From: Mayamaea pseudoterrestris
Lineage: Eukaryota; Bacillariophyta; Bacillariophyceae; Sellaphorales; Sellaphoraceae
DNA: 64,000 nt
Reading direction: 5' to 3'
NCBI GenBank assembly: GCA_027923505.1
Contig: BROI01000012.1
Location: forward strand, 372,001 to 436,000
A model generated the notes under the pieces. It had not been told where the DNA came from, ran no database searches, and saw only the letters and a program-made list of their open reading frames with translations. Shown here one piece after another: positions 53,264 to 64,000 of the stretch. The stretch's first letter is position 1, and each line of letters begins with the position of its first letter. The position numbers were made by a program, and so were the translations under genes.

Positions 53264-56200
53264 CATGCTGTGCTGTGTGCTGTGCTGTGTGTGCACGCGA
53301 TACAGGTCCGTTTCTTCTTTCGTTTCTTTCTTCAATCGATTGCACTAAAAATGTCTCAAATACCTATTATCTCTATCGCTTTGACGTGAGAATAGTGAAG
53401 CCTAAGAGGAAGGGAGGATTAAAAGTTGTCGGATGGCAGTTTGCTTTGGAATTTGGAGCGAAACGCACGGCGAGAAGCGTGACGACGTGTTGGATTGGCT
53501 TCAACGGACAGTCGTGTTGCGACAAAATAATCAGTACCGCTTGTTCTATGCCACGTGTACATGTACACTTTTGCCTACAGTGCCAAGAACTTGGAAAATC
53601 AAAGTTTTTGGCAGTACACTCTGGCCTACAGCTCAAAAATCAAAGTTTTTGGCACTACACTCTTTGCCATAGTGACAGAAACTGTCAAAGCGTCGAGGCG
53701 ACGACCATGGTGCGAGCCTCTTCGGAAAGGCAGATGAGCAGCATCGTTTATGTCAATGTTGCATCGACCTACGGTACTAATGCAAAGTAGCCAACGGCAA
53801 GATGACGAATAACTGTTATGGAACCTCTGCAGTGTCTCCTTGTTTTCAAGGAGCGCCAATTGCGCCGACCGCCAAGCAGCACGTTTTTGACGCTCCTCAC
53901 ACCACCGTGCATACTGCTTCAAGCATAAAGCGGATGCCAAGTCAGCGTACCAATTACCGTGCTCTTTGATTTAAATGAACGAATGTTAAAGCAATTGGAA
54001 GTCTTGTCGTCTACCAAGCACCTCTTCCCTTGCCATTGTTTCTCTTTCTCTCGCACTGATCAGTCGATTGGAAAAGCAACTAAATTCTACGCAGGCCTGT
54101 GCGAGACATTTTGCTACAGTTTCCTCGTGCTGGCAAGCAATCGTTACGCGAGAACCGTAAGAAGCACGGGTGCGCACCGGTAACATCCTGCTCCTGATAA
54201 ACGATCAGCTGTCACATCATCGACAATCACGCCGCAATTAGCTTACTGCTCATTAAGCAAATGCCAGTTGGTCATTGATCATTGAAAATTCTGATGAGCC
54301 TACCGAAGGGCATTGAAAATTGCAACACCAGCAACAGCAATTGCGTGGACTGCAGCGTCGCTGATGTGGTCGTCGTCTCGCTGCAACAATTGGGTATGGC
54401 AAAGGAAAAGGAGGCGCATTCATAATGAGGGAAGCATCCTTGACTATGGCAAAGCAGCGATATTTGCCTCCATGCGTAGCAAGTGGAGCAAGTCCGTCAA
54501 AAGGGGCGCTTTTTTGCATCTGCTACAAGTCCTACGGTCTTGCCGGCATAGTAGCGCCAACAACGCTGCATTGTCGGCATATATACCCCAAGCTGCCACG
54601 ACCCAATGCCGGAAAAATCGGCACACTTGGTGCAAACCAAAGTAGCTTTACGCTTGCTGCAATCGCTACGCTGCAGTAGACTGCCGGCCACGAAAGGCAA
54701 ATCAACAACAAGCGTCGTTGGTTGTGGCTGCGATCAATCATTTGCTAGAACAAGTGGCTCGAAGTTGAACAAGTTAAGCGCGGTAGACCGAGCCGGGCGC
54801 ACCGCCACGCGGATTGTTGGCAGCCATGTCAAAGACCATAAGGTCGCCTTGGTGACTCGAGCATGGAACAAGGCAAAAGGTCTGACAAAGGATCACGAGC
54901 TTGGAGACGAATATCACCTGCAGGAATGCGAGCAAACTTGTTTTGACGGAAGGGAAGTGCGGAACGTTATCGAGGCAACGCAGCTTCTGCGTCATTGGCA
55001 CCTTCATCTGCATCTACTACAATCAGCATCGATACCCGATCTGTGAAGATGCCTGAAGTGCAACTGCCAGCAACTAATTAGAAGGAGCATTGTCCGACAA
55101 ACCTTGCCTCATCAATTTCGCGGAGTATCAGAAGACATTATGATGGCGTCGAAATGGTCCAAGGCTGCGACTACCGGTAGCATTGAGCAACTACTAATCT
55201 ATGCTTTGATTTGTGCGGGGCAATCTATGGGTGATGTGCCCGGTCAATACAGAGCTGCATGCTGTCCATGCGTTTCGCCCATCAGCAGCGGGGCTCTGAG
55301 AGTTGCGGTGGATCCAACGTCTTTGCTGACACAAGAACCCTCTCGATTTCATTGTGGACCATCGCAATCGTTCCATTACGGGATCATTTGTAATCCAGTG
55401 GCTTCTCCGTTGGTAGCAGAGTTGGTCCGATACAGTAGCGATGGCGCCATACCCGGTAACGCTTCATCAGGTGACCGCTAACAACGTAGGCAAGGTTCGG
55501 GAGTTCCCAACACACAGAGTGTAACCAATTTGTCCACACCTTAAAGACTTCCGACGGTAACGACTTACCAGAGGCAGGAAGCTCGGGTAAGCAGTTAAGC
55601 AGTTGTTTGAAGCAAGGGGCTCGATATTGCCTACCAATTGTAAGCGACAATCGATTGTCACGGCCACCTGCTTTCGCAGGACCCGTCGCTATACAATGCG
55701 CCACATATGCGCTGGTCGGATCCGGCGCGTAATTTTTTGGTCACCTTCGGGGGTGTTGCAACCTTCCGTGGATCGAGGGTGGATCAAGGTGTGACGACTC
55801 CGCAAATTTCTGCACCGATGGTCTCATCGACTTAACACATTTAGAGATCCAGCCACTGGGTCCCAAGGTCACTGAAAGGGATATTTTCTCCAGCCCATGA
55901 TTCTTGTCCCAAGTGTACTTATCATGTGCCAATCAGCCCGCAAAGTGCACCGTCCGCCATGCTTCTTTCCATAATTCGGAGTATGAGAAAATTATATCCC
56001 AGGGCATGTTTGAGCAGTCCTCAAGCCATCTCGCCATTGAGTATTCTTCCGTCGGAAGTTTCGTTTTAAGCAACGTCATGCCAAGCAACTGAGTATTTTA
56101 AAGCTTGATGGTCGACACGCTGTTGCCCCGAACTGATGCCGCCGTTGACTATATCAGGGTCACTCTCAGGTGCTTTATATTATAGTCAAACTGCATGTAA

Positions 56201-58943
56201 CGCAAGACTTCACAATGTGCCGTCGATAGTTTCGCCCTACACAATGGCATTTCGCAAGGGCGTTCCGACATTTTGTCATCACTGAGTGTTATGCGGTTGA
56301 CGGGCAGGTCTTCGATGGAAAGAATTGACGTGAAGCGCGATAGTGACCGCCCTATCGCCCGAATTGCCGTCAGCGTCGTCACCACGTTTATCCAGCTTGA
56401 TATCGATCGCAATTTAAAGGCAAACCTTTAGACATTGCCACAAGTGGACCTGCTGATTGAGAAAATACGACGTCAAGTGCCATTCCATCTGGTAGAACCA
56501 ACCACTTCAACGGAGACAAATTCGATTGCCTCAGCATCTTGGCAAGACCAGCAGGCCAACCAGTAATATTGCTCATCAGCGATCTTTTTGTGGCCCATTG
56601 TTTTGCCGCTTCTAGTCCACTTTTTCGGTCACGCCAACTCCAGATATACAAGACCTGACTTTCAAACGGTTACCAAATGACCCTCACTCTCTACTGAATG
56701 TTTATCCCCGCGCCGTCTGATTTTGCAATAAGCACCGATAGACGATACGGCACCGCCATCGTCTCAAAGTAATTACAGCAAATGTCGCACTATCGGCGAA
56801 GAATCCAGTATGAAGTCGGTATCCAAATGCGTCCTATCTACTATCTACCTGAAACAGTTCAATCGTCACTTCGGGCAATAGAAATGTTCGATGCGGCTAC
56901 ACTTTGGCTTTGTCCTTTGAGTCGCAAGTCCCGATCTTGGAAATTTGCTTTTGTCGTCCTCAGCTCCGGTACCTCAACGTTTTTACTAGCCTGGCTCGGA
57001 CGACATGCAGCCTGCGACCATCTTCTTTAAAGGTCGCTGTCGGCAACAATGTCAAGCTCCACCGTCTCTCGCAGCCGAAAGGAAGCGGCGTCTACTTCTC
57101 AACAGCACCCGTCAATGACAGGGACGTGTATCGGCATTTTTGTCTATCAAGTAAACGCGACGACAATACAGACAAAGTTTTCTTCAACAGCACTTGTCAT
57201 GCCCTCAGTTGCAGGCTTCGCCTCATGCTTGACAAAGATGCTATCGGTCTGCAGTTGTGCAAAGACGCCTGCTGCAGATAGCGCTCTGATTGGGCGACCT
57301 CTATCGGACGCCTGGCCCTTCCGCACTTCTCAGCATCGCCGAACCAATCTACAAAGCCATCTTTTGCCGGATGATATGGCAATAACGCCGTGCTTACAGT
57401 CGAAGTTACGTCTCGTCCAGCATGATCATCAAGACAAGATGTCTGATTTTATTATTGACCCTTCGAAATTCGTAGCTGACAGGAGTGCCAGGTGATGGAA
57501 CGACCGAGCCAACAGCTCCATCACCTTCGTGTAATGTTCCCTCTCTGGAACTTTTAGTGCTATGAATCCGACTTTCCTTCCGCGTTGTTGGGTCTTTGCC
57601 GAACTCTCCTGTGCGTGTTCAGGGACAGAAACTTTTATGTCCGTAAGTTTGAGCCAACAAAGGTTCCGGCGACCGACAAATCATTTCCTGTTAGCTGTGC
57701 CATCGCAAGAGCTGTATAACAGGAACACAGTCTTGGTACCAGCTAACTTTAAAAACTGCTCCACCAGCGCTCTATGCGTTTCTTTCTAGAATACCTACAT
57801 CGAATATCGCATGTGGCTCTGTTTGGCCGTCGCTGAAATATTATGCAGAAGATTTGGCCTTGTTTGTGGCAGAAACTCTCCGTCGTCTCGGCTTCCCGAG
57901 ACTCGGAATCCTACTGCGCCAGTCCAGCGGACTATTACTTGCTTTACAACTTCGCCACCCGAGCTGCCTTATATAGCGCCGACGACGCGGCCTTTCACCT
58001 ACGGATGCTCTTGTCTGTTGCAGCCCAACCGCGAATCCTTTCAGGTGGCCGAGCCTTCGCCAACACCCATAAGTCTGTATGTATCCCATCCGTCGAAGGT
58101 CCCCGACGAAGTTGTTACTACGTTCTCGACAAGTCATCTACGCGAAAAGCCAGCCAGCGACGGCACAGCTGTCAATGCTAAATGTGGAACTTGTATCTCT
58201 TTTTGCCAAATGAAGAACCGTTTTGTTGGACACTAAATGCACAACAACCGATGGGTTCTACGCTGGCAAACAACAAAATACGTTTAATAGTTTACTGAGC
58301 AACATGAATACCTTGGAGATCCGGTGCTGTAAATTTGCGGGAAGGACACATGTGATGCGCCAACGGCAAGAATGAAGGCTTTGCCACACCGGTACATACT
58401 TCCTGAACAATACTTTGATGCATGGCAACATTATGTGTAGCAATATGAATGCGACTTGATTCCTCTTTGTTCTGCTGACCCTAGCGCGACTTAGCAATTG
58501 CGTTGCGTCGATGGACCTCCGTATTAGGTGTGTCGACGGCCCAGATTGGTGCAATCCTGACCTAACTCAGGAGCTGTCAAGCCTGTACTGGTGATCGTAT
58601 AAATGTACTGGTATTATGTCATTGCAGTACGTATCGTCCATCACCGGCCATCACCAGCCTTTCGTACGGAATCCCTTTGAATTCGTGCAAATGCGTCGGT
58701 AGGTTCCTCCCACTTGGGTTATCGTTTTCCTCCTACGCTCTCAACCATTTGCGCCTGCAGCTGGGGAAGCACGCCATGCACCGTCACATACACAGGCGAG
58801 ACGCTGCTTGGCAGGCCCATAGTTTTTAGGCTGCACCGAAAGATCGTTTTGTTAGCAAACCGGTACCGGTACGATTCACGCTACGATTTCATTAACGTTG
58901 CGACACCCGGCTGACGGATCGAAGACGATCGAGATGAGTCACC
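53264..58943. other. 5.7-kb stretch with no recognisable gene
   Basis: Open frames of 60-148 codons occur on both strands (for example 54,606-55,046, 57,049-57,495 and 57,811-58,236) and overlap one another in several frames. None shows a domain I know. The left end holds the upstream region of the reductase gene and the right end that of the lipase gene. Scattered protein-like fragments suggest decayed mobile DNA or pseudogene sequence, but I could not identify a family. Confidence 0.45.
53563..53675. repeat. short imperfect tandem repeat, about 42 bp
   Basis: ATCAAAGTTTTTGGCAGTAC followed by ACTCTGGCCTACAG recurs about 42 bp later as ATCAAAGTTTTTGGCACTAC and ACTCTTTGCCATAG. A weaker third copy precedes them (TACACTTTTGCCTACAG near 53,564). 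Confidence 0.85.
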
Positions 58944-61202
58944 ATGAAGATTTCGGTCGTCCATTTACGCGAAATCTTGACTCTCATTCCCTTTAAAATG
59001 TTGAGCCAACGACTCAAGCTTAATAAAAGAAGACTATGTTACTTGCTGCTTCTTTTGTGCAATAAATCCGGAGCATTCGCGCCATTTACCAATCGACATT
59101 CATTGGCGATTTTGACGTCGAAACATAATTGGCCGACAAATCTTCTTGTACTCAGCACTAGTAAGAAAGACAACGACCAGGACAGAATAGACGATGAAAA
59201 GGAAAGTGAAGACTTGCAGCTTGATAACTGGATAAAAAATATTGGACAGCAGTGGCCTTTGCGACCTGAGCCTTCGACAAAAGCGCAGCAGCCATCAGCG
59301 CCCGATGAATCAGAGAATCCACTCGCGGCCCTTCTGAACCTTGAAGCTCTACTTAGCTTGACGAGACTCCAGCCAGAGTCGAAGAAAAGCATTGATAATC
59401 TCATTGACGGAATATATTCCGCTTTGAAGGACTCGTCTCCGCAAATCTCGCAATGGAATCAATGGATCCGTTTTGGAAACGAAAATGAGGCGAGCGCCGA
59501 CAAGACGAAAGAATTGCCGCCGCAAGGAGACGCAACAATCATCACTCCTGCAGCTGCAGTAAAACCTTTGCCGTCATCGGCTGCAAATGCGACGACAGCT
59601 ACAGGTTCTCCAACCGACAATGCTCGTTTCCTCAAGCAAGCAACTGTGCAGCTCGAGTCACTTCTTTCGGACGCATCGGCACTAGTTAGTCCAGCCAATA
59701 TCCAGGGACTTATTGCGCAAGCTAGCAATTTCGTTGCCATGGGTAGTAATGCTACAGTCACCGGAGTATCCGACCTGGCCAAAATGACCAAGCAGGAGCT
59801 CAGGGACGCCACCAATTTGGCGGCAAGTATTGTCAGTGTCGCTGATGCATTGAGACTTGGGCCAAACGATGCATTCAGCAGCAAAACGAATGATCAATCA
59901 GTGCCAATTGGAGCGTCAGCCAACACTACCAGGCGCGCTTCGTCTTCGCGCGCACATGCCCTCTTTGACGATTTTGAATCGGCGACGGAGCTGCCTGCTT
60001 ATTCCCCGACTATTGCCAAGGCGGCTGAGTTGGGAGCGCTGGCCGGCGTCATTTATGAAAATGGCGTCGAAATGGTTCATAGTCTAAACCATTCCATTGT
60101 TGCTAAAGGATTGACGGAGCATGTTCGATGGATGGTGACAGACTCGGTGATGACAATGGATGCGTTTCGAGAGAATAGCCAAAAAATGATTAACGAAAAT
60201 GTATTTGTAAGAACCATTACGATTCGCGGATTTGATGCGTCGGACAATGAAGTTGATCGTGAACTACTATTGAATAACATTTGCTCTGCGGCGCCGGAAT
60301 CCATCAAGGAGCTAAAGGAGGTTGTGTTTCATTCTGGTCTATTGAACATTGCCAGATGTATTTACGATGATGTCAAGCAGTATGTCGAGTGGACCGCACC
60401 GAATCACAAGCTGGTACTGAACGGGCACAGCATTGGTGGATCCGTGGCAGTGCTGCTTTTGATCATCATGGCCGTGGATCGAGGTCTTGATTTTGTCTCG
60501 GACAAGGTGTTGCGCGTCTACACATTTGGTAGTCCGCCTGTCATGGCGCTGTCACTTTCGAAGAGTGGCAAAGCTGGTCCGAAACGGTCAATGACAACTA
60601 GCAATGAGCATGCATGCGACGTTCTTGACTCGATTGGCCTTCCGAGTACCATAATTTATGGTTTCATCCAGCCTTGGGATCCAGTCGTTCGTCTCTTCAC
60701 CTCAATTGATGCGCTCTATCCGCTGATAGGTGACTTGGGCGACGATGGAGTAACTCCTTACGCAACTGGACCACCTCGTTCACTGCGGCCGATTACAAAG
60801 AGAATCATTGAAGGCTGGGAAGGCTGGCCAAAGTTCCGAGAAGCCTATCGAGCGACGGGAGCGCAGCAGTACCGAAGCGCCGGCGTGCAGCACATTCTCT
60901 TGGCTGAGCCCGTCCGCTATGTTGCCGACCGTTTCATTCCACTGAACATTGCCGTGCCTCCGATTGAAGCTTTTCTTAGAATATCATCGTCGGAGTTGCT
61001 GCCGGCTCTCAAAGCAGTTTATCCCTTGGACGTATTTGAGATATCATTCGTGCCCCAAGCCATCCGCAGTTTTGTTCATCACTTTTATCCAGCATATGGC
61101 TCGCCCATGATGGAATACTCTACTCGATTAAAAGTCATACAAAGAACAAACAAGTCCAATAAAGCCGATGCTGCCCAAGTTGAGTCAGTCTCGGCGACAT
61201 GA
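58944..61202 (+). CDS. plastid-targeted class 3 lipase-like serine hydrolase
   Basis: 752 residues, single exon. Alpha/beta-hydrolase of the fungal lipase (class 3) type, which cleaves acyl esters of glycerolipids. The nucleophile elbow G-H-S-I-G-G is at 494-499 (Ser496), the candidate acid Asp579 lies in Q-P-W-D-P-V, and a candidate histidine is in F-V-H-H-F-Y (712/713), followed by the M-E-Y-S-T-R-L helix. Y-T-F-G-S-P-P after the elbow is typical of the family. The leader has a hydrophobic core (L-C-Y-L-L-L-L-L-C, 31-39) and K-S-G-A|F-A-P-F at 41-48, a clear ASAFAP-type plastid motif. ATG at 58,944 has the better context (CACCATG); ATG at 58,998 would give a more usual signal-peptide length. 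A long linker (60-340) precedes the catalytic domain. A thylakoid lipid role is inference. Confidence 0.88.
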   Translation: MKISVVHLREILTLIPFKMLSQRLKLNKRRLCYLLLLLCNKSGAFAPFTNRHSLAILTSKHNWPTNLLVLSTSKKDNDQDRIDDEKESEDLQLDNWIKNIGQQWPLRPEPSTKAQQPSAPDESENPLAALLNLEALLSLTRLQPESKKSIDNLIDGIYSALKDSSPQISQWNQWIRFGNENEASADKTKELPPQGDATIITPAAAVKPLPSSAANATTATGSPTDNARFLKQATVQLESLLSDASALVSPANIQGLIAQASNFVAMGSNATVTGVSDLAKMTKQELRDATNLAASIVSVADALRLGPNDAFSSKTNDQSVPIGASANTTRRASSSRAHALFDDFESATELPAYSPTIAKAAELGALAGVIYENGVEMVHSLNHSIVAKGLTEHVRWMVTDSVMTMDAFRENSQKMINENVFVRTITIRGFDASDNEVDRELLLNNICSAAPESIKELKEVVFHSGLLNIARCIYDDVKQYVEWTAPNHKLVLNGHSIGGSVAVLLLIIMAVDRGLDFVSDKVLRVYTFGSPPVMALSLSKSGKAGPKRSMTTSNEHACDVLDSIGLPSTIIYGFIQPWDPVVRLFTSIDALYPLIGDLGDDGVTPYATGPPRSLRPITKRIIEGWEGWPKFREAYRATGAQQYRSAGVQHILLAEPVRYVADRFIPLNIAVPPIEAFLRISSSELLPALKAVYPLDVFEISFVPQAIRSFVHHFYPAYGSPMMEYSTRLKVIQRTNKSNKADAAQVESVSAT

Positions 61203-62762
61203 GCGGCACAGCGAAGCTGAGCGGACAGGATTCCGCCTCGGGCGATACGGCTGCGAATCCTTACTCATGCTCCATTGACTGGCTGAATTGTCATACCGAC
61301 GGCACCATTTTTAATTCATCATGACGAAAACGTTTGTTCTGCATTCTAAAGTGCTTTGAAATCAAGCCATGGGCGACAAAGTTGCCAGCTCTTGCCGCCC
61401 GGTTAATTCAGCAGTAGCATCAGCAGAGGCGCTCATTTGCGGTTGTACTTTTTAGCCAGAGTACGGGATTGTATCGGTCGGCACACTCTCGGGTATGCAT
61501 ACTCATCGCCATCCAATCCTGTTAAACGCATTGCAATATGTATGTGCGGGCCTCATTTTGGCTATGTGCGTCGCTTGAACGCTTGGGGTAACATTCCGAT
61601 CAGCGAAACGACTCGGGTGCAGCTTCCTCATTTCGGCTATGTGCGTCGCTTGGGCGCTTGGAGTAACATTCCGATCAGCGAAACGACTCGGTTGCAGCTT
61701 CAGTATGTTGTTTCCACGCTGGAGATGTTGAGTGCGGCATCGTATACTTGACAATACAACAATGGAAATGATGCAACTTTATCAGAGAGCTACCTCTTCC
61801 TGCGACATCATTCGAGAATGTTGTGTTGATACCACTTCTCCAAGCTGGTTTAAGACATTGCAGAAATGAGACGCCATTCGACGCAACAACAAGCTGTCGT
61901 TCAGTCGTCACTAACATTGCAAATAGCGGCTTCCAAAATTTGCGATTTGTTTCCGCCAACACCGCGGATTTGAAATTACATAATCTGTGCCGAAACCTTG
62001 CGTCTACTAGGAGTCGGCCTTTGACCTTGTGGTGCAGCTTTCAGTTGAAAACAGATGAAATTTCATACGAACGGTGCGATCGTTTTTGTCGCTCCAAATT
62101 GGACAAATTTATATGCATTAAAATTCAATATCACAATGGCGCAACTCTTGGGCGAGCTAGGGCTACTGGCCGCCAATGAATGGCTGGACAACGTCGTATA
62201 CAATGAGTCGGGCAGATTGCTCTGCGCAGTCAGCTTTGGTTCCACTGATGTATATTATATTCACGCGCTTAGAACAACAGACCTACCATTTAGCTTTTCC
62301 GACACGTTCGAACGGACGAGGCTGCTCAATGGATCACACGCTCGTAATCCAAAAATGCTTAAAGAACAATCCTTCAACATTTTTACCGGTAGTCGCCTGG
62401 TATCGATGCATTTTAAAGGAGCCGTAGCGACAGGGGCATTGCATTGCACTGCGTCAATGTCCAAAAACCCCATTGTTTGGAGTGGAAGAACCACAGACAT
62501 CGGAAGTTGTGTTCATCCTTTTGTGCTACGTATTGCAAGCGTGGTCAAAAATGCATGAACGAAAAGGCTGACCGACTTGTTGCTCGGCACCCGATTGGCC
62601 CACCTGCCCTTCCATGATACGCTAGGACTACCGGTTGTGCTAACTAGTAGAGCCTACAAGTTACTCTTACACTCATTTTTGATTATTTTTGATGCATCGT
62701 GTGCTATTTTAATTATTCACTTTTGTATATTTGTCATCGATTCGGGCGAGACATTAATTATT
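61203..62762. other. gene-free spacer between convergent genes
   Basis: No convincing gene is seen; a 167-codon plus-strand frame at 62,055-62,558 has no recognisable domain. It contains a 75-bp tandem duplication (listed). Confidence 0.5.
61551..61699. repeat. 75-bp tandem duplication
   Basis: Two adjacent 75-bp copies (from 61,551 and 61,626) share CCTCATTT(C/T)GGCTATGTGC, GTAACATTCCGATCAGCG and AAACGACTCGG(G/T)TGCAGC, with few differences. Confidence 0.9.
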
Positions 62763-64000
62763 TTATTTTTCAGCCTGTGACGTGCGTTTGCGTCCTCGGC
62801 ATCCGCGACGAGTTCGCTTTGGAACCTTTGCAATGGTCGCGTCTGTAGATGGGATGGTGTCCTCATTTACGTTGGACAATGGGACAGCGCTGCACGATGC
62901 CAGACTTGAGACAGCCTTGGCAAGTGATGAGCATGGCTTTTGATCCTCTACTGCCAATCTTGTTGGTAGCACCGCTGCCTTGGCGCATGGCAAGGATGCT
63001 CGTTGGAGCGAAGACAGCGGCTTGCGTTCAACAAATGATGACTGGCGGGGCTCCGCCAATGTTGATGGTGGTGCGTCAACCAATTTCGATACTTCTTGTA
63101 TAAGCGGGGCTAATTCATCAGCCTGCAAGCGGGGCAGATGAGCGGCTGGCTGGCATATTCCAATGACAATGCGGAGTGCATGCCCTTCCTGCTGGGTTGT
63201 ATTCTTGCGTCTGCGCCGGCGGCGCTTTTTGGTAATTCCGAAAATGTCAATTGACGAGTCGCTTTCGTCGTCGTCATTCGTCGCAGGCTCGACCGACAAT
63301 GGCTCGGGCACTGAGGCAGTCAAGTCAGTCTTGACCGATGCCTTTGCTTCTTCCACAACCAATGCACCAAAGTGCTCAAAAGATACAGGTTCGTGCACGA
63401 CTCCCTTTGCAATCAACTTCAACTTGTTCACAAGGATGGCTGCAATTTTGTCCTTAATCTCAGCCAACTGAAGCGATGATAGACTCTGCGGTTTGACGCG
63501 GTAGGGTCGCTTGAGTTTGGTCATCCAAAGCTTGGGATCGGCCACTGGCATGTGGCTCGGCTCCTCGATTGCGGTGGTCGGAGACAGTTCATTGGTAACT
63601 GGCACGTCGTTCAACTTTTCATCAAAGATTGCCTCCGCTGGATTCATAGGCATGTCGCTCAGCTGCTCGGCTGCGGATGCCGGAGATAAAGTCTGCAAGG
63701 GTTCGTCGGCAACTGCCATGTCACTCGACTCGTCGTCGATCAGTGCATTGCCAAAATCCGTAGGTAACAAAAGCAAGGGCTTGTCGGGAGAATCGTTATG
63801 TGTTTCCGCACCAACAACGCTTGTTTGCTCATCGACTGCAGTGCTCCATGGATCCATGGTCAGCAGCAGCAACGGCTCGCATGTAGAAAAATTGCCTGAT
63901 TTCTTGCTAGACGAGGATGTTTTTTCAACAATTTGATTCCATGGCGCATTGGCCAGAAGCAGCAACGGCTTGGTGACTGGAACGGTGATAACTTCCTCCA
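62763..64000 (-). CDS. nuclear-type repeat protein of unknown function, 5' part outside window
   Basis: The minus-strand frame is open from the right edge to the stop at 62,763, at least 411 residues; the start lies outside. The N-terminal visible part has a loose tandem repeat of about 35-37 residues, each beginning (K/E)-P-L-L-L-L followed by a D-P-W/D-F-G-like group and an acidic V-D-E/I-D-D-E end; three copies are visible. The middle is acidic and serine-rich (D-D-D-E-S-D-S-S-I-D). It is followed by a strong basic cluster (K-K-R-R-R-R-R-R-K-N), and the protein ends with another (R-R-G-C-R-G-R-K-R-T), so a nuclear or nucleolar location is likely. No enzymatic domain is seen. Confidence 0.7.
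   Translation of the reverse strand, partial: EEVITVPVTKPLLLLANAPWNQIVEKTSSSSKKSGNFSTCEPLLLLTMDPWSTAVDEQTSVVGAETHNDSPDKPLLLLPTDFGNALIDDESSDMAVADEPLQTLSPASAAEQLSDMPMNPAEAIFDEKLNDVPVTNELSPTTAIEEPSHMPVADPKLWMTKLKRPYRVKPQSLSSLQLAEIKDKIAAILVNKLKLIAKGVVHEPVSFEHFGALVVEEAKASVKTDLTASVPEPLSVEPATNDDDESDSSIDIFGITKKRRRRRRKNTTQQEGHALRIVIGICQPAAHLPRLQADELAPLIQEVSKLVDAPPSTLAEPRQSSFVERKPLSSLQRASLPCAKAAVLPTRLAVEDQKPCSSLAKAVSSLASCSAVPLSNVNEDTIPSTDATIAKVPKRTRRGCRGRKRTSQAEK

Noticed and set aside
57049-58236. Frames of 112-148 codons, one with a faint retroelement look near 57,130
   Set aside because: No ordered motifs could be found, so no element is claimed.

Overview
The window is eukaryotic nuclear DNA, most likely from a photosynthetic stramenopile and probably a diatom. 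Two proteins carry the bipartite plastid leader of algae with secondary plastids, a signal peptide ending in an ASAFAP-like motif: S-G-A|F-A-P in the lipase at 58,944 and I-S-A|F-H-V in the flavin reductase-like protein at 51,935. Other eukaryotic marks are histone H3, cytosolic ribosomal protein L35, GT-AG introns of 76-185 bp, and LTR and LINE retroelements. The genus cannot be told from the sequence.

Layout. (1) 1-8.56 kb: a Ty3/Gypsy-type LTR element on the minus strand, running off the left edge. (2) 8.56-11.8 kb: non-coding DNA rich in GCA/CTG microsatellites, with a diverged 350-bp duplication. (3) 11.8-14.5 kb: a damaged LINE on the minus strand abutting a gag-like fragment. (4) 15.0-30.05 kb: a 15-kb composite satellite made of a 169-bp unit (A) and a 180-bp unit in two forms (B and B'), in the macro-order A-B-B' three times with junctions that recur at the same phase. 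(5) 30.05-32.3 kb: smaller tandem duplications (185 bp and about 355 bp). (6) 32.3-42.1 kb: host genes: a J-domain/PH-like protein, two unknown proteins from a shared promoter, histone H3 and a polytopic membrane protein. (7) 43.7-45.3 kb: a 222-bp satellite (E). (8) 45.7-53.3 kb: gene-dense: a small mitochondrial protein, a multicopper oxidase, RPL35 divergent from a UbiA prenyltransferase, and a plastid flavin reductase. (9) 53.3-58.9 kb: 5.7 kb without a recognisable gene. (10) 58.9-64 kb: a plastid class 3 lipase and the 3' part of a nuclear-type repeat protein that runs off the right edge.

The genes do not form an operon-like system. The plastid theme (UbiA, reductase, lipase) is the only functional grouping and may be chance. 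The most unusual feature is the A/B/B' satellite. Each A unit carries three perfect dyads, two satellite families alternate through fixed junction points, and deletions fall inside the dyad loops while the arms survive. Nothing in the sequence proves a function for it.
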